From NCBI GenBank assembly GCA_016703265.1, contig JADJCK010000015.1, forward strand, positions 1 through 64,000: 64,000 bases of DNA, read 5' to 3'. Every line of letters begins with the position of its first letter. Positions within the stretch are counted from its first letter, which is position 1. The position numbers and the translations under genes were made by a program. Below, one piece after another: positions 9,352-18,126 of this stretch. Below the pieces are notes generated by a model. That model was not told the DNA's origin. It ran no database searches and saw only the letters and a list, made by a program, of their open reading frames with translations. The DNA comes from a bacterium. Lineage in GTDB: Bacteria > Krumholzibacteriota > Krumholzibacteriia > LZORAL124-64-63.

Positions 9352-10237
9352 GCCCCTATTCTGTGATCACGGCCGTCTGCCTCGTCGGCATTGTTGCAGA
9401 AGCCCTGAGGATCAGCCGGCCAGGCCAGCTGATGCTGGCAGCGGGGCCCGACGGCCGCTACCACGTGGGCGCTGCGCCGGTGCTGCTCCGCGGACGCGCG
9501 TTCGCTGTACACATAGTCCCGCTGCTTCCGACCGGTCCGACTTTCCGATTCGGGCGCGAGGGAAGTGGGTCTACGACCTTGCCCATCAGCCGTGCGGCAA
9601 TCGATGACGGGCGTGATCGCCTCGATACCACGCGCCGGATTTGCGGTCGCGTCTTGCCGATCTGTTGGGCAATGCTGGTATACTTGGTTGTCCTTGTACC
9701 AGCAACGCTCCTGCTGGGTCTCGTGGCACACGGTTGGATCGTCCTCGCTTGCGGCCTGCTGCTGATCCAGGGGCGTTGCTTTCGATCTTCTGGTTCTCGT
9801 ACCGCACACCGCATCCAGGAGAGACATGGCAGTGCGTTCACCATTTGGTGGCAATGCTTCTGTTTCCACCCGCAGGTGTATTTGCATGCGATCGACTGGT
9901 GTCAGAGCTGACTGATGACATCCATCCGCTGACGGCCTCACTGGCCCTGTTGCCTGCGGGGAAGGCACGTGCTCTCGTTGCGGAACAGGTGCGTCAGTGG
10001 AAGTACCCCGTTGTGGGCGATATTGCGCGCCCCGATTCTGGGACAATCGAGGCGCTAGTCGAGACCGTGACCTCGTTCAGTCCAGATTTTGATAATCTTC
10101 TAGGGCCGCCCGAACCAGATGGTGACTCCAGTGTCGCGTATTGCCCGCGATGTCTGGCGCAATTCACTGGTGTCGACGGCGCCTGTCTCGATTGCACAGG
10201 GATCGACACGATTCGGTTCCAACGAGACGGTCAATAG
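9348..10237 (+). pseudogene. DUF2167-linked membrane protein with C-terminal zinc-ribbon-like Cys motif, one frameshift
   Basis: Starts at ATG 9348, overlapping the DUF2167 stop. The N-terminal half has hydrophobic segments (SVITAVCLVGIVAEAL, AMLVYLVVLVPATLLLGL). At the GGGG run near 9770 the frame changes; the other frame continues ALLSIFWFSYR, LLFPPAGVFACDRLVSELTDD and a C-terminal CPRCLAQF...CLDC pair of Cys knuckles. Restoring one base gives a protein of about 296 aa. Family not recognised. Coupling to DUF2167 suggests a shared membrane role. The indel may be real or an assembly error. Confidence 0.55.
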
Positions 10238-10587
10238 AAGCAAGGCGTGGTTGTGGCGGACGGCGCCAACCGAGTTGTGGCGATGGGCTCCGGTGGATTG
10301 GCGCGGTGCGCCCAGTTGTTCAACGTGCGCAGTTGCCCCTATTCCGATCGTCAGTTTTGTTGCTGGGTGCCGGAGGTCGGCAGGCCTGTCCGGCCATTCG
10401 GAGCCTTGCTCTCGAGAGGACAATTTGGGCTGCTCCCTGACTCGTGCTTGAGGTACAATATTGCCACATGAGGTGTCTGTTGAGCCGCGGGGCCCCGCCG
10501 CTCCTTTCATGGCAACCGCCATGGAATCAAGCGTCGTCGGAGTTAATGGGATATCCCGCCAGATGCACGTACCCTTCGGAGCACATC
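10238..10587. other. Intergenic, no supported gene
   Basis: Short frames only; nothing recognisable before the protease start. Confidence 0.35.
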
Positions 10588-11985
10588 ATGCACAATCTAG
10601 CCAGCATGCTCGGATACTTGCTTGTGGCCGCTCTTTCCTGCATGAATGCGCTGGCAGACACGGGACAAGAATTGGCTAGGCAGACGCTTCCACACGTTAT
10701 CACGATTCGCATGTTTAATGCGCAGGCTCAGGAGACCGGTTTGGGAAGCGGCTTCTGGCTCGGTGGCGGAGAGGTGGTGACGAACGCACACGTTGTGGCC
10801 GGCGGCGCTTGGGCCGAGATCCATTCACTAGAAGGTCAGTTGATCGGTACCGCACCATATGCGATTCTACTCGACTCCCCGAACGATCTGGTAGTCCTGG
10901 CAGTACCAAACGGGCGGATGGGGGGTCTGGGGCTGGCCGATGGCGATCCTAGCGTTGGGACCGCCGTTTGGGCGTTCGGAGCCCCGCTAGGCTTGGATGG
11001 CACAGTATCGTCCGGAATCATTTCGGCAACACGGGATATCGACGGACGACGCTTATTGCAAATGACGGTTCCCATTTCGAGCGGATCGTCTGGAGGCCCT
11101 GTGGTCGACGCCGTCGGAAACGTAGTCGGCGTCGCGGGTTGGCATGATGCGCGAAGGTCAGAATCTCAATTTTGCGATTCCCGTTAGTTCGCTTGCGTCG
11201 CTGCTGCGACAAGCCCGGGGCCGGTACCCGTTTCCGGCGCCCGAGTCGGTGGGAGTGGCTCCGGGGTCGACCGCGGAGATCAGGACTGACGACGACGAAG
11301 CTCGGTTCGCCGCCTTCCTGGCCGGGATGGCATCAGCGGATTTCCTTGAAGACGGTAACACCTTTCGCGGTCGCTTGGACGAATCGGATGTTGATCTTGA
11401 TGGGCCCACTGATTTCTACAGATTCACCGGCTATAGCGGTCAGCGTCTGATCGTCACTGTGTCTTCCCGCACATTTGATCCGGTGGTCGAGGTCTTGGCC
11501 ACTCATCAATGGCCTTCCGAAGGAGGGGACTCGTGGGAGGCAATGGATGATGACGGTGGCGGAGGTACCACTGCTCGAATCTCAGCCGTCCTGCCATCGA
11601 CCGGCGAATACCATATTGCAGTGCGATCAATTCAGGCGGGAGGGGCGACTATGAGATTTCGATGGGCGAGAATCGCACGGCCGCATTGGTGAGCGGTGAT
11701 CGTTGGATTCGAGTTGGCGGGGACGATGCCAAGGACGTCTGGTGGGACAGCCGAACGCTGACGCGCTCCGGACATGAAGCTACAATGTGGGTACGAACCG
11801 TCTATAAGCAGGCTCAATCTACCGCCGAAGGTTTGCAATACGATGTTCACAATGGGCAGTGGACCTTTGATTGCGTGAACCGCCGGATGATGCTCCTGTC
11901 CGAGCAGGTGGCATTGGCAGGCAAGAACGTAGCTGATACGGACTTCGATGCGTGGCGACAGAAGTGGCAAAATGTTGTCCCCTGA
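10588..11985 (+). pseudogene. Secreted trypsin-like (HtrA-type) protease with PPC and adhesin-E-like domains, frameshifted
   Basis: ATG 10588 gives a signal peptide (MHNLASMLGYLLVAALS). The S1 protease domain shows all three catalytic blocks: VVTNAHVVAG (His about residue 68), SPNDLVVLAV (Asp) and PISSGSSGGPVVD (Ser). A frame change near 11150 leads to a pre-peptidase C-terminal-like domain (NTFRGRLDESDVDLDGPTD, DFYRFTGYSGQRLIVTVSS). A second change near 11650 leads to a domain like surface-adhesin E (WIRVGGDD, DVWWDSRTLTRSG, NGQWTFDCVNRRMMLLSE). If the two indels are real the gene is dead downstream of the protease; otherwise it encodes about a 465-aa exported protease. Confidence 0.7.
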
Positions 11986-12255
11986 AACTTGTAGAGCCAG
12001 CGCTGCTTGAAGAGGCATGCAGGGATCGCTAGCTGCTGGTGCCGAGCACACTCCTTGGTTGTTGCATAAGGGCTCGGTCCCCAAGCGCTCCAGAATGTGC
12101 TCGGGTTCGTCAGGTACCACAATCGCGTTTACCTAGAACTTCTGATCTGCAGACTTTCTGTATCGCCCAATATAGTGCCGATCCCCTCCAATTTCACTCA
12201 GAGGATTTGGGGCGGGTGGAGTATGCGCCGGATGCGAACTAGATCGGAGTACATC

Positions 12256-12962
12256 GTGAAGTACTTAGTTATGATCGCACTGTTATATCATCGCACCCCT
12301 CATCGGTCGCGGCACAGCTCGTGCTTTTCTCGGACGACTTCAATAGCGGCTGCGATTCAGATTGGAATTTTCCGCATGGTGGATGGGCGTGTGAGGGCGA
12401 GGTATTGCGTCAGGCCAACTACTGCGGGCTTGCTGCATGCGACAATCACGCGTGGATAGGTTCTCAGGACTGGGCGGACTGCACGGTAACACTTGAGTAT
12501 ACCCCCACCGAAGCCAGCAGCAACGGACCTCAGATTTATGTCAAGGCATGCACCGATCCCGCATCGATCGCCGGCATGAACAATGAGGGCCAGTGGGTTT
12601 CGGGGTTACGGTATTGATCTTGGCTGGAATTCAGAACTCAAGATCACTAAGTACAATTCCACGTCAGCGGGGACACTTTGCGATTGCGTTCGGCGCTTCA
12701 GTTTGAATGAACATTGAACCACATATGTGGTCAAGTTTGGGCGCGTAGGCGCTGCACTGTTCGCGCAAAAGTCTATGCGAAGGGCAACCGTTGAGCCTGA
12801 TTGGATGCTCACCGCATTCGACGGTGACTATGCCACCGGTATCGCTGGTATCGGCACTTGGAACACGCCAGGGGCTACATTGACAACATCGAAATCCAGT
12901 TGCTGGCGCGGTGCCCGCTGAATCTACTACGTGGGGGTAACCCCAAGACGCTTTACAGGTAG
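12256..12962 (+). pseudogene. Secreted LamG-like protein remnant
   Basis: A GTG at 12256 begins a hydrophobic leader (VKYLVMIALL), but the cleavage region AAQLVLFSDDFNSGCDSDW is in another frame. The domain continues with GGWACEGEVLRQANYCGL, WADCTVTLEYTPTEASSNGP and, after more frame changes, WMLTAFDGDYATGIAGIGTWN and DNIEIQLLARCPLN. The layout matches the LamG part of the decayed lectin-like gene at 3-5 kb, so it is a likely paralog. At least three frameshifts. Confidence 0.6.
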
Positions 12963-13054
12963 GATCCGCTGATCGCATCTCATCTTCAGTCAACCCGCTT
13001 CTAGGCGTTGGCCCAGGGCCATCTTCTTTGGTTATCCTGGCCTTCGGCAGAATT

Positions 13055-13519
13055 TCATATTCGCAGGAACTGAGCGCGCGAGAGGTGCGCCAAACAACCC
13101 CGTGGCGCGCCGGCGACGATCACGCCTCGCCCTCCCCTTGTTTTCCTGCCACCGCTCCGCCTTTCCCCGCCCCGAAACCGCCTCTCGCAATCCCCAATCT
13201 TACTCTCCGCCGCCGCATACAAACCAACCCCCATCTGATCCGCCAACCTCACCAGGCAGATAAACACATCCGCCATCTCATCCTTCACCGCCAGCCTCTT
13301 GCCCGGCGCCATATCGACGGATTCCTCCTGCGTCAGCCACAGGAAATTCTCCACCAACGCGCCGGCCTCGACACTCAGCGTCATCGCCGTGTTCTTCGGC
13401 GTCCGGAACGGTGCCCAATCCCTGGTCTTGGCGAACGCGCCAATGCGGCGCGAGAGAATCTGGTACTTCGTCATCGCCGGTTCTCGCACTTCGGGCCGGG
13501 GAGATGTCTGGGCTGTCAT
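13055..13519 (-). CDS. MazG-like nucleotide pyrophosphohydrolase
   Basis: All-alpha NTP-PPase of the short MazG-like type. It shows KTRDWAPFRTPKN, TMLSVE-type helix AMTLSVEAGALVENFLWLT, EES, then DEMADVFICLVRLADQMGV with the conserved acidic metal ligands (E...D) and AESKIGDCERRF. Such enzymes hydrolyse nucleoside triphosphates to monophosphates and pyrophosphate. The start may be ATG 13519 or the internal ATG 13474. After CERRF the frame runs into Gly/Arg-rich sequence; a one-base shift would end the protein near 13123, so the C-terminus is doubtful. A fragment of a second copy lies at 5.4 kb. Confidence 0.75.
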   Translation of the reverse strand: MTAQTSPRPEVREPAMTKYQILSRRIGAFAKTRDWAPFRTPKNTAMTLSVEAGALVENFLWLTQEESVDMAPGKRLAVKDEMADVFICLVRLADQMGVGLYAAAESKIGDCERRFRGGERRSGGRKTRGGRGVIVAGAPRGCLAHLSRAQFLRI

Positions 13520-13573
13520 CGCAGCTCATCAATATGCCATCCCGCCCATGGTACCGAATTCCGAGGCCCGAGT

Positions 13574-14790
13574 TCAAGCCGCATCGCTCCGCCGCCGTAC
13601 GCCGGCCAACGCGGCTCCCAACATCACAATCACGGCCCCAACCAGAAACACCCCCCGCATCCCCCCAACAACCGCCTCCGCCCCCGCCCCCCCAACATCC
13701 CCAGTCCCCGCGCCGATCTCGAACACAACCCCCATCCCCCAACCCCCGCCATCAACCCAAGATTCCGCGCCAAACTCAACATCCCCGCCACAACCCCGCG
13801 CCGCCCCCCATCAACGGCACTCATGATCGCTGTATTATTGGAAGCCTGGAACAACGCATACCCCGCAGTGATGAACCCCACCGCCCCCACATACCCCGCC
13901 ACCCCCAACGACACCGGCAACACCGCCAACGCCACGCACCCAACCAGCATCGCCATCAACCCAACCCGCGTCACGCGCGCCGCCCCGCGACGATCCGTCA
14001 ACCGTCCCGCCGGCACCCCCATCAGCGCCGCCACCAGCGGCCCCACCGACATCACGAAGCCGACCTGCGCCGTACCCAGCCCCAGCCCGCGCGCCAGGTG
14101 GAACGGTCCCACCACGAGCGTCGCCATGATCACCATCGCCACCAGCAGGGTCATCGTCAGCCCGGCGGCCAGTCCCGGCTCGCGCAGCAGTCGCCGCATC
14201 TCGATGAAGTCGCCACCCACGCCCAACGCGCCGCCCCGCACACGCGCCGCCCGCGGCCCATCCGCCGGCAGCCACCGCATCGCCATCACCAGCGCCACCA
14301 CACCCAGCGGCACGCTCACCAGGAAGATCGCGCGCCACCCCACCGTCGCTGCCAGCATGCCGCCCAGCGAAGGGCCCAGCGCGGTGCCGGTCGCCGACAT
14401 CGTGCCCAGCAGTCCGATCGCCGTGCCGGCGCGCGCGCGGGGCGCCACCTCGCCGGCCAGGGCCATCGTCATCGCCAGCATCACGGCGGCGCCCAGTCCC
14501 TGCGCCGCGCGCGCGGCAATCAGCGCTTCAATGTTCGGCGCCGCCCCGCACGCCACCGACGCCGCCGTGAACAGCGCCATGCCCCCCAGCAGCAGCCGCC
14601 GCCTGCCGATGCGATCGCCCAGCCGGCCGGCGCCCACAATCGTCGTCGTCACCGCGGCCAGGTACGCCAGCACCACCCACTGCACGGTCTTGAAGCTGGC
14701 GCCGAACGCCTCGGCCAGCGTCGGCAGGCTCGAGTTGGCGATGCTCGTGTCCAGCGACGGCAGCAGCATCGCCAGGCAGAGGGCGGCCAT
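13574..14790 (-). CDS. MFS efflux transporter (DHA/EmrB-like), C-terminal frameshift
   Basis: Typical drug:H+ antiporter features: LAMLLPSLDTSIANSSLPTL in TM1, GRLGDRIGRRRLLLGG (loop 2-3 motif A) and GTALGPSLGGMLAATVGWR (motif C-like). About twelve hydrophobic segments. At the C/G homopolymers near 13735 the frame breaks; removing one base restores GVVFEIGAGTG, then FLVGAVIVMLGAALAGVRRR and a stop at 13574, as expected for the last TM. Divergent from the LysR regulator, which probably controls it. The substrate cannot be inferred. Confidence 0.8.
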
Positions 14791-15013
14791 CGCCGGTTTG
14801 TTGGTGGTGATCTGGGGCTGGGCGGTCTTGGGCCGTGCGGCCCTGGGCGGGTGATCGTCATCGTCTGGTCCATGAGCGCCTCCGGTTCCGACGACGCCCG
14901 GGGTGGGGCCGTCGGGAACAGGCTAGCCTTGCCGGTGGTGTGGCGGTAGACGCACGGGTTGCACTATATGCGTGCATTTGACGCCATGTCTGGTTGCGCG
15001 TATGCTGCCCCGC
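14791..15013. promoter_or_regulatory. Divergent MFS/LysR control region
   Basis: The intergenic space between the two divergent starts. LysR regulators usually bind T-N11-A boxes here; I do not see a clear dyad, so only the location is supported. Confidence 0.4.
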
Positions 15014-15925
15014 ATGAACCGCCCCGACCTGAACCTCCTGTTCACCCTCGACGCCCTGCTCTCCGAAGGCAGCGTGGCCCGCGCCGCCGTGCGCCTGGGC
15101 CTCAGCCCGTCTGCCATGAGCCGATCCCTGGCCCGCCTGCGCACCGAAACCGGCGACCCGCTCCTGGTCCGCGCCGGCCGCGGCCTGGTACCCACGCCGC
15201 GCGCGCTGCAGCTGCGTTCAGAGATCGGCCCCCTCGTCGACGCCGCCGAAGCGGCGCTGCGCCCGGTCGCCCTGCTCGATGTCTCGCAGCTCGACCGCAC
15301 CTTCACCCTGCGCGCCAGCGAAGGCTTCGTGGAGAACTTCGGCGCGGCTTTATTGACGCGCGTGGCCGCCGAGGCCCCGCACGTGCGGCTGCGCTTCGTG
15401 GCGCGCCCGCGCTCGGGCCCAGGCTCGGGCGACGTGGCCCTGCGCGATGCGGGCGTCGACCTCGACATCGGCGTCGTCGGCCCCGCCACCGGCCCGGAGG
15501 TGCGCACGCAGGCGTTGTTCCGCGATCGGTTTGTGGGGGTGGTGGGGACGGGGCATCCGTTGTCTGGCCGCGGTCGCGTGACGCTGGCGCGCTACGCGGC
15601 GGCGCGGCATGTGTCGGTGGCGCGGCGGGCATCGGCGGGCTTTGGGCCGGTGGATGAGGCGCTGGTTGCCGCTGGTGTCGAGCGCGACATCACCGTTGTG
15701 GTTGGCGGGTTCGGCGCGGCCTTGGCGCTGGCGCGCGGGGCCGAGCTGGTGGCGACGGTGCCGGAGCGGCACACCGGATGCCTGCGCGAGGGGCTTGTGA
15801 CGTTCGCGCTGCCGTTTGCGGTGGAAGAGGTGACGGTGGCGATGATGTGGCATCCCCGGTTGGAGGCGGATGGGGGGCAGGGGTGGTTGCGGGGGTGTGT
15901 CAGGGAGGTTTGTGGGGGGGGGTAG
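15014..15925 (+). CDS. LysR-family transcriptional regulator
   Basis: The N-terminal winged HTH is clear (LNLLFTLDALLSEGSVARAA, LGLSPSAMSRSLARLR, GDPLLVRAGRGLVPTPRA), followed by a periplasmic-binding-like effector domain (about residues 90-300). The start is ATG 15014; upstream in-frame starts would reach into the promoter. It is divergent from the MFS transporter with about 220 bp between the starts, the standard layout for a LysR regulator and its target. A paired palindromic element begins 41 bp after its stop. Confidence 0.9.
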   Translation: MNRPDLNLLFTLDALLSEGSVARAAVRLGLSPSAMSRSLARLRTETGDPLLVRAGRGLVPTPRALQLRSEIGPLVDAAEAALRPVALLDVSQLDRTFTLRASEGFVENFGAALLTRVAAEAPHVRLRFVARPRSGPGSGDVALRDAGVDLDIGVVGPATGPEVRTQALFRDRFVGVVGTGHPLSGRGRVTLARYAAARHVSVARRASAGFGPVDEALVAAGVERDITVVVGGFGAALALARGAELVATVPERHTGCLREGLVTFALPFAVEEVTVAMMWHPRLEADGGQGWLRGCVREVCGGG

Positions 15926-15966
15926 GGTTCGGGGCCCCATCGAAAAATAAGGCCCGCAGACATGGC

Positions 15967-16019
15967 ACTTGCGCCGGCGCAACTGCTCGCGTGGTTGTGA
16001 TTGTTGCGCCGGCGCAAGT
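15967..16019. repeat. Paired palindrome element, copy A
   Basis: Two exact TTGCGCCGGCGCAA palindromes at 15969-15982 and 16004-16017, with 21 bp between them that end GTGATTG. Sits between the convergent ends of the LysR and secB-like genes. This is a complete example of the family. Confidence 0.95.
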
Positions 16020-16091
16020 TTCAGGGGGTCGAGACACGGGCCGCTCCAGCACCCGCTTCATGCCGCGTTCCCGCGACCTGAAGCAAGCCGC

Positions 16092-16562
16092 CTAGGTCCC
16101 GGCCTGGCGCGCCTCAGGCACGGCCAACGTCGCCAGATCGAACACGTTCGCGAAATTGACAATGGGCGGCACGAACGCGGGAAGCTGGGCTCTCAGCAGC
16201 GAAGACACGAGCGCTTCGCGAATGAACGGATACATCAGGCTGGGGGCCACACGACCGCCGACCTGCTTCAGTGCACTCGCCAGGGCGTCTGGGTCCACGG
16301 GCGGGTTGTCGATCTCGATGACGGATCGATAGGCCACCGCAAGCGTTACCCCCGGTAGATTCGTGATCTGCACCGACAGCTCTACGCCTAGGACATTCGT
16401 GGCGAGGCGATTCAACCCGAGATTGAGCTTGAACTCGACCTGATGGTCGGACGCAAACTCCCGCACCGCGTCCTCTTTGCGAACTTCGAGCATGGTGAGT
16501 TCCGGGCCGGCCACGAGACGGATGCCCGGTTCGCTCCTGCTCTCTGTGGCTTCAGCTGACAT
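16092..16562 (-). CDS. SecB-like chaperone of a toxin-antitoxin-chaperone module
   Basis: 156 aa, with a SecB-type fold pattern. Beta strands such as HQVEFKLNLGLNRLATNVLGVEL and GVTLAVAYRSVIEI are followed by the C-terminal helices YPFIREALVSSLLRAQLPAF, then VPPIVNF. The PFIRE...S and PPINF-like segments are SecB hallmarks. Its start lies 11 nt inside hicB, so it is translated with the antitoxin. In described TAC systems the SecB-like chaperone folds and protects the antitoxin; that role is inferred here from context. It is unlikely to be the housekeeping SecB. Confidence 0.75.
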   Translation of the reverse strand: MSAEATESRSEPGIRLVAGPELTMLEVRKEDAVREFASDHQVEFKLNLGLNRLATNVLGVELSVQITNLPGVTLAVAYRSVIEIDNPPVDPDALASALKQVGGRVAPSLMYPFIREALVSSLLRAQLPAFVPPIVNFANVFDLATLAVPEARQAGT

Positions 16563-17115
16563 TCAGGTTCTCCTCGCATGCGAACGAAAGCACGTTGTTT
16601 GGATGTTGTGACATGTACTCGGTGGTCTGGACTGTCAGTGACGGTCCTGAATCGTCTGATCTCCGGGAAAACGCACTCAGCGGAATCAGGGACTGCGATG
16701 ACGTGAGCGGCAGGCCGCCACTGCGCCCAAACGAGGCCTCAAAGCTGTAGCGTGGTAGTGGCCGGCGCTCGCGCGGTGCCGGTGATGCATTGCGGGCGAC
16801 CGATTCCTCGAGTTGCAGGACCATCCACCTGTTGACGCTCGTCCCCAATTCTGCGGCGCAGATGGTGACGGATCGATGGAGCTCCGGAGACATTCGCAAC
16901 AGCAGTTTCCCGGAGAAGGGCCGCTCGGGTTCCTCCTGGCGCGTTGCGCAGAACTCGAGGTAGTCCTCGACCGAATCGATGAACGCCTGCTGGATCTCAT
17001 CCACGGACCTGCCTTGAAACGTGATCACGTCCCGCGTGTTGACCACACGTCCGTGGAGCAGGTTCGCGTCCGCGTCGAACTCGACGGTCGCCATGTAACC
17101 CTTGTACTCCATCAT
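16552..17115 (-). CDS. hicB: HicB-like antitoxin with long C-terminal extension
   Basis: Starts ATG 17115, overlapping the hicA stop (ATGA). Residues 1-60 form the HicB fold (YKGYMATVEFDADANLLHGR, ITFQGRSVDEIQQAFIDSVE). Residues 75-115 are a ribbon-helix-helix-like DNA-binding part (GKLLLRMSPELHRSVTICA, LGTSVNRWMVLQLEES). About 70 further residues, unusual for HicB, end in a hydrophobic tail (LNVS). In TAC modules such an extension is the chaperone-addiction region that makes the antitoxin depend on SecB. The domain assignment is firm; the extension's function is inference. Confidence 0.85.
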   Translation of the reverse strand: MMEYKGYMATVEFDADANLLHGRVVNTRDVITFQGRSVDEIQQAFIDSVEDYLEFCATRQEEPERPFSGKLLLRMSPELHRSVTICAAELGTSVNRWMVLQLEESVARNASPAPRERRPLPRYSFEASFGRSGGLPLTSSQSLIPLSAFSRRSDDSGPSLTVQTTEYMSQHPNNVLSFACEENLNVS

Positions 17116-17366
17116 GGCGCTACTCCCGCCTGGATGAGGAACTCCCTGACCGACTTCACGGCGCCCCTGTCGGTTTCCCTCTTTGGGTGGGGCCGGTGGA
17201 AGATGGCCTTGCGACCGTTCAGCGCCACCCTGACGCGCGACCCTCGGCCCTCCGTGATCTCGGCGCCAAGTCCATTCAGCAGCGAGACGATGTCGTCCCA
17301 CACAATGTCCGCTCTCGTGGGCGATTCGAAGATGGCCGCCAAGGTCCCGCGCTGGTGACTGTTCAT
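17112..17366 (-). CDS. hicA: HicA-like mRNA interferase toxin
   Basis: 84 aa, dsRBD-like HicA fold: DIVSLLNGLGAEITEGRGSRV, LNGRKAIFHRPHPKRE, VKSVREFLIQAGV. The usual GSH catalytic motif reads GSR here (RGSRVRV), with His residues displaced to FHRPHP. This variant is seen in some HicA subfamilies, but activity should not be assumed. First gene of the hicA-hicB-secB-like operon. Confidence 0.85.
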   Translation of the reverse strand: MNSHQRGTLAAIFESPTRADIVWDDIVSLLNGLGAEITEGRGSRVRVALNGRKAIFHRPHPKRETDRGAVKSVREFLIQAGVAP

Positions 17367-17411
17367 AAGCCGCCCTGGATAGATCGACCGCGGGTCGCTT
17401 CGCCTTGATTG

Positions 17412-17442
17412 AATGATACTACAAAATGATACTGCACGCCAA
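17412..17442 (-). promoter_or_regulatory. hicA promoter with tandem operator-like repeats
   Basis: On the minus strand TTGGCG (17442-17437) and TATCAT (17418-17413) are separated by 18 bp. The same stretch carries a 12-bp direct repeat, AATGATACTACA at 17412 and AATGATACTGCA at 17425, with a 13-bp period. Such a repeat overlapping the promoter fits autorepression by HicB; the binding is inferred. Confidence 0.5.
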
Positions 17443-17610
17443 TCGATATTCGTCGCGAGCGTTACTGTTTGTGAAATAGACGGTTAGTCGCCATTGCCCA
17501 TCCCCCCTTCGGGCACACCTGGCCAACCAGAGAAGCTGTTTCGTTTATTTCATATATTGCGAATAATGCGAATCTCCTTTACCATCCCGAAATACCCAAG
17601 GAGCCCCGCC

Positions 17611-18060
17611 TTGCCCTCCCCGCAACCCGATCCCATCCAGCCCACCGAAGCGGAGATCCGCCTCGCCGCCGACGCGGTTCGTGAGCTGGCACGCTTTCTG
17701 GAAGCTGACCTTCCCATCCAGGTGCCTGGCCTCGACCGCCCCGTGGTGCTTCCCACCGCGGCCGTGCGCCTGCTGGTCGAGCTGCTCGCCACCATGGCGG
17801 AAGGACATGCCGTGACCCTGATCCCCGTCCACGCCGAACTCACCACCCAGCAGGCCGCCGACCTTCTCGGCGTTTCCCGCCCGTTCCTGGTCAAGGAACT
17901 GGAGTCGGGCCGCCTGGCCCACCGCAAGGTCGGCACGCATCGCCGCGTTCTGTTCCGCGACCTCATGGCCTACAAGCGTGCGCACGAGGCCACGCGCGTG
18001 GAGGCGTTGGGGGAGCTGGCGGGACAGGCGCAGGATCTGGATCTGGGATACGGGGAGTGA
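17611..18060 (+). CDS. Excisionase-family (MerR-like HTH) antitoxin
   Basis: The start chosen is TTG 17611 because AAGGAG lies 7 nt upstream; ATG 17566 is the alternative. The C-terminal half is a MerR/excisionase HTH (ELTTQQAADLLGVSRPFLVKE, LAHRKVGTHRRVLFRDLMAYK). Proteins of this form are the usual antitoxins upstream of PIN-domain toxins, and the start of such a toxin overlaps its stop codon. The toxin itself is truncated (see 18057), so this is probably an orphan antitoxin. Confidence 0.8.
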   Translation: MPSPQPDPIQPTEAEIRLAADAVRELARFLEADLPIQVPGLDRPVVLPTAAVRLLVELLATMAEGHAVTLIPVHAELTTQQAADLLGVSRPFLVKELESGRLAHRKVGTHRRVLFRDLMAYKRAHEATRVEALGELAGQAQDLDLGYGE

Positions 18061-18125
18061 CGAACTTCACTGCGGATATCGATGCCTGCGTACTGTATGC
18101 AGGGCACTTGCGCCGGCGCAAGTGA
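18057..18125 (+). pseudogene. PIN-domain toxin, truncated after 16 residues by a palindromic element
   Basis: A GTG at 18057 overlaps the antitoxin stop by 4 nt and reads VTNFTADIDACVLYAG, the standard N-terminus of PIN toxins with the first catalytic Asp. At 18105 the frame enters the palindrome and terminates after HLRRRK. No further PIN sequence is visible downstream. The break coincides with the element, so insertion or element-mediated deletion removed the toxin. Confidence 0.7.
18106..18125. repeat. Palindromic element, single copy B
   Basis: A perfect 20-bp palindrome, CACTTGCGCCGGCGCAAGTG. The partner palindrome is missing on either side. Confidence 0.95.
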
Positions 18126-18126
18126 T

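Noticed and set aside
13028..14854. Long Pro/Arg/Thr-rich open frame on the plus strand opposite the MFS transporter and MazG-like gene
   Set aside because: The minus-strand products have clear family motifs; the plus-strand translation is only a reflection of GC skew.
16092..16562. Housekeeping SecB
   Set aside because: Fused by overlap to a hicAB operon and divergent in sequence; context fits the chaperone of a toxin-antitoxin module better.
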